Below, piece after piece: positions 29,206-34,466 of a DNA stretch of 34,466 nucleotides (within the stretch, counting starts at the first letter, position 1; each line of letters opens with the position of its first letter). A program made the translations under genes and the position numbers. Origin of the DNA: JBEVEP01 sp040512755 (GTDB taxonomy: Bacteria > Pseudomonadota > Alphaproteobacteria > Rhizobiales > Rhizobiaceae); NCBI GenBank assembly GCA_040512755.1, contig JBEVEP010000055.1, positions 1 through 34,466 of the forward strand, read 5' to 3'. The notes beneath the pieces are model-generated. The model did no database searches. It worked only from the letters and a program-made list of their open reading frames with translations, and was not told the origin of the DNA.

Positions 29206-30204
29206 ATGATCCGCAATCTCTTGGCTACTACGGCAGTAGCGACGCTGCTTGCCTCTGGCGCATTCGCGCAAAACCAACCGGCTCCGGCCGAGCCGGTCGC
29301 CCCTGCCCCTGAGCAAACTGCACCTGCGGTTGTTCCGGCAGAAGGTCATCTTGCAACGAATCTGATCGGCGAGACGGTCTATAACGGAACGGGCGACGAG
29401 GCCGAAAACATCGGTGACGTGAACGATCTCGTCATCGGGAAGGAAGGCGATGTCGAATCCATCATCATCGGCGTCGGCGGCTTCCTCGGCATTGGCGAAA
29501 AAAACGTAGCGATGGAATTTGACACGATCGAGTGGGCCGAAAAGGATGGCGACCGTTGGATCGTGGTGGCTGGGACAAAGGACGAGCTGAACGCGCTTCC
29601 TGCATTCGACCGCAAGCCTTACGACCCGCAGCTTCCAGCTACGACAGCAACCGATACGATGGCTCCGGCTCCGACTGCTCCGGCTCCAACCGCCGAAGCA
29701 CCTGTACAGCCGCCGGCTGACCAGCCAGCGACTGCCGAAGCTCCCGCCACAGAACAGCCTGCGGCCGAAGCTCCGGCAACGACGGATAAGCCTGCTACGG
29801 CTGAGGCGCCAGCCGCGCCTGATACGACTGCCACAGACGAAACAAAGACTGCGGCGGTCGACAAATCGCAGCTGAAGGAAATGCCAGTAGGTGAAATCGG
29901 TTCGGAAGAGCTGGTTGGCACGACCGTCTACGGAGCCAATGACGAAAACATCGGCGAAATCGGCGATGTGATGCTCACAACGGATGGCAAAATCGATTCC
30001 GTGATCCTCGACGTTGGCGGGTTCCTGGGTGTCGGTGAGAAGAAAGTTGCCGTCGGCATGGATAATCTCGCTTTCATGACTGACGATAGCGGCAACAAGT
30101 ACCTCTATACCAGTTTCTCCAAGGAGCAGCTTGATGCGGCGGCCGCCTTTGATAAGGCGACCTACACAGAAAAGCGTGATGATCAGCGCCTTATCATGCA
30201 GTAG
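29206..30204 (+). CDS. exported protein with two PRC-barrel domains
   Basis: A 332-residue protein with a signal peptide (about 1-22, ending G-A-F-A-Q). Two PRC-barrel repeats lie at about 46-133 and 232-317. Each contains the pattern I-G-x-V-x-D followed later by G-G-F-L-G-x-G-E-K-x-V-A. They are joined by a linker of about 95 residues made almost only of Ala, Pro, Thr and Glu. PRC-barrel proteins in rhizobia are often stress-induced and periplasmic, but their exact role is unclear. AAGGAGAAGG precedes the ATG, an EcfG promoter lies upstream and a terminator follows, so it is a single-gene GSR unit. The repeated domains suggest an internal duplication. Confidence 0.88.
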   Translation: MIRNLLATTAVATLLASGAFAQNQPAPAEPVAPAPEQTAPAVVPAEGHLATNLIGETVYNGTGDEAENIGDVNDLVIGKEGDVESIIIGVGGFLGIGEKNVAMEFDTIEWAEKDGDRWIVVAGTKDELNALPAFDRKPYDPQLPATTATDTMAPAPTAPAPTAEAPVQPPADQPATAEAPATEQPAAEAPATTDKPATAEAPAAPDTTATDETKTAAVDKSQLKEMPVGEIGSEELVGTTVYGANDENIGEIGDVMLTTDGKIDSVILDVGGFLGVGEKKVAVGMDNLAFMTDDSGNKYLYTSFSKEQLDAAAAFDKATYTEKRDDQRLIMQ

Positions 30205-30229
30205 CAACGCTGATCGCGTTGTGACGAGA

Positions 30230-30256
30230 AGGCCCGTGCCCACCTGGCGCGGGCCT
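30230..30256 (+). terminator. intrinsic terminator after the PRC-barrel gene
   Basis: AGGCCCGTGCC at 30230-30240 pairs with GGCGCGGGCCT at 30246-30256 (one G-T wobble) around a 5-nt loop, followed by CTTGCTGTT. The T content after the stem is modest. Confidence 0.65.
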
Positions 30257-30430
30257 CTTGCTGTTACGGTCTCTGCGCAAGCCTCACGGACTCTTCATCC
30301 AGAATGATGGGCTGACCGTTTGCCCAGGGTGGCACGCAGCGGCGCTGCGTTGTAACATCCAACGAAATGTAGCGGTCCTGACCTTGCGATCACCGGAACC
30401 GCGACCATATTCCAATCCGGAGATGGTGAG

Positions 30431-31846
30431 ATGAGCGACGCACAGGATCTCTTCCGGGTTCTGAGGGAAACGCCCGATGCCGACCCGACGGTTGTCGACG
30501 CAATCGAGCGGCTTGTCGCGCAAGGTGACGACCGAAATCTTTGCAGGATCAATGCGATCTCCTTTGCTGCACATCAGGGTCTCGATGAAGAGCGCGTTAT
30601 TGCGGCCTTCCTTCATGGCGCGCGGATCGGCATGTTCGATATTTCCTGGAATGTGCTGTGTCCGGGCTGCGGCGGCGTTCTCGACACGAATGCCACGCTG
30701 AAGACGGTGCAAAAGGAAGAATATGTCTGCGCGCTATGCGCGGAGGGCTATGAGCCAACCCTCGACGAGATGGTCGAGGTGACGTTCACGGTCAGTCCGA
30801 GGGTGCGCAAGATTGCCGGCCATACGCCTCACGAGTTGCCGGTTGGCGAATATCTTCGTCAGATGTATTGGGGGTCGGGGGTCGAACTGCCCGAAGACGA
30901 CTATGACGAAACGATCGATCGTTTCGTGATCGAGAGTGTCGAATTGCCGCCGGGCGAGAAGGCTATCCTTTCCATTCAGCTGCCGGCGGAATTCATCATC
31001 GTCTTTGAACCGGTTACGCACACCGCCCAGTTTATCGATGTCAAAGGTGAGCAGACGCGGGAGCGGCAGAGTCTGTCACTTGCGTTCGACCGCGATCATA
31101 CGCACAGCCAAACCTTGGAAATGCATCCTGGGCCGCTGCGCATCCAGTTGGAGAACAGGACCGACACGCGAGCGCTGCCTACCGTCTGCATAGCGGGGGA
31201 TGTGCTTCATGAGCTTCTTGGCAAGCGGCGGCCCTTCCTCACGGCCAAACGGTTGCTCACCAATCAGACCTTCCGCGATCTTTACCGGACGGACACGCTC
31301 GACGTCGATCAACGCCTGAAGATCACCAGCCTGACGTTTCTCTTCACCGATTTACGTGCATCGACCGAGCTGTACGAACGCGTGGGCGATCTCGTGGCAT
31401 TCGACATGGTGCGTGCTCACTTCCAGGTATTGCATGAAATCGTGGCGAGCGAGGCTGGAGCGGTGGTGAAGACGATCGGGGACGCCGTAATGGCAACATT
31501 TCCGACCCCGGACAGGGCGCTTGCGGCCGCATTGCGAATGCGCGAGGCCATGCGCACGCTCAATGAGAGCAACGGAAAGTCCGATCTTGTTCTCAAGATC
31601 GGCGTTCATGCCGGACCGTGTATCGCTGTGACGATGAATGAGCGGCAGGACTACTTCGGGCAGACTGTCAACATCGCCTCGCGGGTCCAGGGGCTTGCCA
31701 CCTCGCAAGCCATCTTTGTCACGGGCGCCGTGGTCGAGGACGCCAAGGCTGCAGGTCTTCTCCAGGCAAAAGAACTGAAACCGAAGGCGCATGAGGCATC
31801 GCTGCGCGGGATCGAACGGGAAATACCCGTCTATACGATCCCATAG
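30431..31846 (+). CDS. soluble class III adenylate/guanylate cyclase with DUF5939 domain
   Basis: A 471-residue cytoplasmic protein. The N-terminal DUF5939-type region (about 1-280) includes a zinc-ribbon-like pair, C-P-G-C at 77-80 and C-A-L-C at 100-103. The C-terminal class III cyclase domain (about 298-470) has metal-binding Asp307 (F-T-D-L-R-A-S-T) and Asp351 (K-T-I-G-D). It also has the base-selecting Lys347, an Asp in Q-D-Y-F-G-Q and the transition-state Asn/Arg in V-N-I-A-S-R. These residues fit a working adenylate cyclase, unlike the CHASE2 enzyme of this window. The gene stands alone; a Crp/Fnr protein 3 kb upstream could be a receptor, but nothing links them directly. Confidence 0.87.
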   Translation: MSDAQDLFRVLRETPDADPTVVDAIERLVAQGDDRNLCRINAISFAAHQGLDEERVIAAFLHGARIGMFDISWNVLCPGCGGVLDTNATLKTVQKEEYVCALCAEGYEPTLDEMVEVTFTVSPRVRKIAGHTPHELPVGEYLRQMYWGSGVELPEDDYDETIDRFVIESVELPPGEKAILSIQLPAEFIIVFEPVTHTAQFIDVKGEQTRERQSLSLAFDRDHTHSQTLEMHPGPLRIQLENRTDTRALPTVCIAGDVLHELLGKRRPFLTAKRLLTNQTFRDLYRTDTLDVDQRLKITSLTFLFTDLRASTELYERVGDLVAFDMVRAHFQVLHEIVASEAGAVVKTIGDAVMATFPTPDRALAAALRMREAMRTLNESNGKSDLVLKIGVHAGPCIAVTMNERQDYFGQTVNIASRVQGLATSQAIFVTGAVVEDAKAAGLLQAKELKPKAHEASLRGIEREIPVYTIP

Positions 31847-31894
31847 TGCCGGCGTTCTGCCGTCATCCGCAGGTAGTCGGCGGCAGACGGCCAT

Positions 31895-32374
31895 TCATAT
31901 GCGGCGATAGAGGAAATAGCGTCCTTCCGGCACCGCTCGTGGAGCCGGGTGAGGTTCCAGATTGGGATGGTCGAGCGGCAATCCGCTGGCGGCGATCCCG
32001 CCTTTTCGCAAAAGGTTTGCGACCAACTCGGGGAGCCACGTCAAAGTGACTGCATCGCGATCAGCGTAGCCGGTCCCGATATCGGCATGGACAAGAGCGG
32101 CGCTGAGTCCATGAAAAGCGGCTGCGGTCTCACGAATGTCTCCGATAACGAGGTCTTCGGCAGCCGGTACACAACTGGAGTAGGCCGCGAGGACGCGATC
32201 AAAGGCAATGATGCGGCGGTCCGGCAAATGCTCCCGCAAATGATCATAGGTTCGGCCGTTGCCCAACCCTAGCTCGACGACGGGACCGTCAATAGCCTTG
32301 ACCTCGGTCATGATGTGATTGAGAACGTCCCGCTGGGCGGTAAGGCGGCGGATGAAACTGTCCAGACGGCTCAT
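31895..32374 (-). CDS. class I SAM-dependent methyltransferase-like protein
   Basis: A 159-residue protein with a Rossmann-type SAM site: V-V-E-L-G-L-G-N-G-R-T-Y-D-H-L at about 32-46, an acidic residue after strand 2 (I-I-A-F-D), and V-I-G-D-I-R near 77. It is short for a methyltransferase and lacks an obvious substrate domain, so the target cannot be named. Its start overlaps the end of an epimerase remnant by ATGA. This could couple its translation to that broken frame or may be a coincidence of the rearrangement. Confidence 0.75.
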   Translation of the reverse strand: MSRLDSFIRRLTAQRDVLNHIMTEVKAIDGPVVELGLGNGRTYDHLREHLPDRRIIAFDRVLAAYSSCVPAAEDLVIGDIRETAAAFHGLSAALVHADIGTGYADRDAVTLTWLPELVANLLRKGGIAASGLPLDHPNLEPHPAPRAVPEGRYFLYRRI

Positions 32375-32529
32375 TGATCGGCACGATCCCCGCTAGATCC
32401 CCCGGTTCCCAAGCTATTCGGGTTGTCGACACCAAGGCCGGTGTCGCCACGCGCAAGAAACCGCTCGGCGACATGGTAGCCGATGACGCCGGCTGTTCCT
32501 GTTAGCAGAACTCTTATTTTCCCCACCAT
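32371..32529 (-). pseudogene. 5' remnant of a nucleotide-sugar (UDP-glucuronate-type) epimerase gene
   Basis: Starting at an ATG at 32529 with GAGG upstream, the frame reads V-L-L-T-G-T-A-G-V-I-G-Y-H-V-A-E-R-F-L-A-R-G-D. This is the N-terminal NAD-binding strand and glycine motif of extended SDR epimerases such as UDP-glucuronate 4-epimerase. Similarity fades after G-V-D-N near residue 36 and the frame stops at 52 residues, against about 335 in the family. It lies beside UDP-glucose dehydrogenase, the enzyme that makes the epimerase substrate, so it likely marks a lost capsule or exopolysaccharide step. One residue of the glycine motif is also altered (A-G-V-I-G for A-G-F-I-G). Confidence 0.75.
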
Positions 32530-32689
32530 GACGCCTCTTTGCCACGCCGATATGAAACTTGATCCGTCGTGCCATGTGGCAAATTAGTGTCGGCGCATAT
32601 ATGTAAAAAAACGAAGGAAGGACCGTACGACGACATTTCAGTGATTGCCAAGACCCCACGCAGCCGTTTCGCTGCCTAAGGAATAGTTC

Positions 32690-34078
32690 ATGAAACTGAC
32701 GATCTTTGGCACTGGCTATGTCGGGCTTGTCACCGCCGCTTGTTTCGCAGATGTCGGCCATGACGTGCTCTGCGTAGACGTCAACCGCGACAGGATCGAT
32801 ACGCTGAAGCGGGGCGAAATGCCGATCTTCGAGCCCGGGCTTCGAGAGCTTGTAGCCCGCAATGTCGGCGCGGGGCGGCTATTTTTCTCGACCGACGGTC
32901 CCGCCGGGGTCCGTTTCGCGGATTTGATTTTCATCGCGGTCGGAACACCGCCCAATGGCGACGGCTCAGCCGATCTCCGCAATGTGCTCGATGTCGCCAA
33001 GATTATTGGCGACCACATTGACGGCTACAAGATTGTGGTCGGCAAATCGACGGTCCCGGTCGGCACTGCCGACCGCGTCCGTGCCGCGATCGGCGAAGCG
33101 ATGAAGGCCCGCAGCGTGGATCACCCTTTCGATGTCTGCTCGAATCCGGAATTCCTGAAGGAGGGCAGTGCGGTAGAGGATTTCATGAAGCCCGCGCGGA
33201 TCATCATCGGCACCGGGTCCGAAATCGTCCTGAAAAAACTCCATGATTGCTATGCGCCCTACAATCGCAATCACGACAAGATGATCAGGATGGATGTCCG
33301 CTCAGCGGAGCTCACGAAATATGCTGCCAATGCGATGCTGGCGACAAAGATCAGCTTCATGAACGAGATGGCCAACATTGCTGAACGGCTTGGGGCCGAC
33401 ATCGAGGAAGTTCGTCAGGGGATCGGTTCTGATCCGCGGATCGGTTACCACTTCATCTACCCGGGATGCGGCTATGGCGGGTCCTGCTTTCCAAAGGATG
33501 TCCGCGCCCTCGCCAATGCCGCGCGGCGGGCTGGCGTCAGCCCCGATCTGCTGGAAGCAGTCGAATGCGTCAACAATACGCAGAAGAACGTGCTTTTCCA
33601 GAAACTGTCGCAGGCCTTCGACGGCGATCTCGAGGGCCGGACCATTGCGCTTTGGGGGCTGGCGTTCAAGCCTAACACCGACGACATGCGCGAAGCGCCG
33701 AGCCGGGCGCTGATGGAGGCGCTCTGGAAGGCGGGAGCCAAGGTGAGAGCCTTCGATCCCGAGGCCATGAAGGAGGCGCGCCGGCACTATGGTGACAGGC
33801 GCGACCTCGTGCTGGCATCAAGCCCGCAGGAAGCAGCCTCCGGCGCGGACGCGCTGGCAATCTGCACGGAATGGAAGCAATTCAGGGTGGCTGATTTTGC
33901 CTGGCTGAAAGCGAACCTGCGAAGCCCGGTGATCGTGGATGGGCGCAATCTGTACGAGCCTTCGCAGCTACGCCAGCATGGACTTCTTTACTACGCCGTC
34001 GGTCGCGGTGATTCAGTCCGCGAGCATGGCGTCGCGACAGTAGACGTCCGTCGCGCAGTGAGAGCATCTTCGTCCTGA
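32690..34078 (+). CDS. ugd: UDP-glucose 6-dehydrogenase
   Basis: Oxidises UDP-glucose twice with NAD to UDP-glucuronate, a precursor for acidic polysaccharides and lipid modification. The 462-residue protein is slightly longer than the usual 430-440. The NAD site G-T-G-Y-V-G-L at 7-13, S-T-V-P-V-G near 120, N-P-E-F-L-K-E-G at 152-159 and catalytic Cys266 in G-Y-G-G-S-C-F-P-K-D are all present. So are Lys210 and Asn214 in the central domain, and G-L-A-F-K-P-N-T-D-D-M-R near 324. AAGGA lies eight bases before the ATG. It is divergent from the epimerase remnant. Confidence 0.95.
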   Translation: MKLTIFGTGYVGLVTAACFADVGHDVLCVDVNRDRIDTLKRGEMPIFEPGLRELVARNVGAGRLFFSTDGPAGVRFADLIFIAVGTPPNGDGSADLRNVLDVAKIIGDHIDGYKIVVGKSTVPVGTADRVRAAIGEAMKARSVDHPFDVCSNPEFLKEGSAVEDFMKPARIIIGTGSEIVLKKLHDCYAPYNRNHDKMIRMDVRSAELTKYAANAMLATKISFMNEMANIAERLGADIEEVRQGIGSDPRIGYHFIYPGCGYGGSCFPKDVRALANAARRAGVSPDLLEAVECVNNTQKNVLFQKLSQAFDGDLEGRTIALWGLAFKPNTDDMREAPSRALMEALWKAGAKVRAFDPEAMKEARRHYGDRRDLVLASSPQEAASGADALAICTEWKQFRVADFAWLKANLRSPVIVDGRNLYEPSQLRQHGLLYYAVGRGDSVREHGVATVDVRRAVRASSS

Positions 34079-34140
34079 TCTTGCCGAGGAAGATAGAGCG
34101 TTACGCTTGCGCTCCTTCGCCCCTCTGTCCCGCTGGGCAT

Positions 34141-34291
34141 CTCCCCCTTACCCTGTGGGAGAACGTGGCCGAGCCGGAGCGAAGCACAGGCGAGGTCGGA
34201 TGAGGGGTGCTGGCCGGAGCGCAGCGCCTAACTGGAGTACCCCTCATCCGCCTTCGCTGCGCTCAGGCACCTTCTCCCACAGGAGGGGGAG
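34141..34291. repeat. long interrupted inverted repeat (intergenic palindromic element)
   Basis: An outer arm at 34141-34167 (CTCCCCCTTACCCTGTGGGA onward) is mirrored, with a few mismatches, at 34268-34291. An inner arm CGGATGAGGGGT at 34197-34208 is mirrored exactly at 34239-34250. This is the familiar rhizobial intergenic element with TCTCCC and ATGAGGGGT motifs. A further C- and T-rich stretch near 34360-34377 looks like the start of another arm. The rest of 34079-34466 shows no gene. Confidence 0.85.
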
Positions 34292-34466
34292 AAGGGGGAA
34301 CCGCTTCGCTGCGGCCGGCAATCACCACTGTTCGAGATTAGCTGAAGCGCCGATATCGCGCCTCCCCTTCTCCCCGTGTGCACGGCTGTCCGGGGAAAGT
34401 TAGTCATAGAGGAAAGCCATCTGCATTGGGGAGGATCGGTCGGTTCGTCGACTTGGGTTGACGGGC

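Noticed and set aside
29185..30243. A 352-codon minus-strand frame opposite the PRC-barrel gene
   Set aside because: The plus strand has a signal peptide, two domains, promoter and terminator; the minus frame has none of these.
1..34466. tRNA, rRNA, CRISPR arrays, replication origin or intact insertion sequence
   Set aside because: Nothing with the required repeats, conserved RNA segments or transposase frames could be found by reading both strands.

Overview
The window is GC-rich bacterial chromosome from an alphaproteobacterium, most likely Rhizobiales close to Mesorhizobium. The reasons are the PhyR-NepR-EcfG general stress response (GSR) locus, HWE-type histidine kinases, a rhizobial-style pst-phoUB operon, a half-size XylG, rhizobial mosaic intergenic repeats and a long inverted repeat at the right edge. 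No tRNA, rRNA, CRISPR array or intact mobile element was found.

Layout. (1) 1-2504: end of a TRAP-transporter operon, dctQ-dctM-aroQ-like, followed by a frameshifted and truncated quiC-like pseudogene; this suggests a former uptake and catabolic route for quinate/shikimate-type compounds. (2) 2505-4300: a patchwork with a very GC-rich, probably acquired beta-hydroxyacid dehydrogenase and a small DUF1127-like protein. (3) 4487-8671: a secreted orphan FecR-domain protein, a 756-base stretch with no convincing gene, and a minus-strand FecR plus CHASE2-cyclase pair. (4) 8817-15304: Pho box and pstS-pstC-pstA-pstB-phoU-phoB for phosphate uptake and signalling. (5) 15354-20295: ROK-family repressor divergent from xylF-xylH-xylG, with a perfect 25-bp palindrome over the xylF promoter. 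(6) 20428-22482: a CHASE-domain HWE kinase and a glycine-zipper lipoprotein.

(7) 22559-30204 is a GSR island. phyR is divergent from nepR-ecfG, with a PAS/HWE kinase, a FATGUY-type single-domain response regulator and a Crp/Fnr regulator nearby. Envelope and stress effectors surround them: a small acidic protein, DUF1328, DUF883, a YqjE/holin-like protein, a small membrane protein and a double PRC-barrel protein. Eight sites match GGAAC-N16/17-CGTT exactly, the EcfG promoter, and each sits in front of a transcription unit. One of the eight has no protein gene behind it. It is followed by about 125 nt with two C-rich-loop hairpins and a strong intrinsic terminator. This looks like an EcfG-dependent small RNA resembling GsrN of Caulobacter, and is the most interesting item here.

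(8) 30431-34078: a soluble DUF5939 class III cyclase, a small methyltransferase with the 5' remnant of a nucleotide-sugar epimerase gene next to it, and UDP-glucose 6-dehydrogenase. The window ends in a long inverted repeat.

A recurring design is visible: in all three transporter operons a GC-rich hairpin lies just after the binding-protein gene, or its presumed end, and before the membrane subunits. That would favour excess binding protein.
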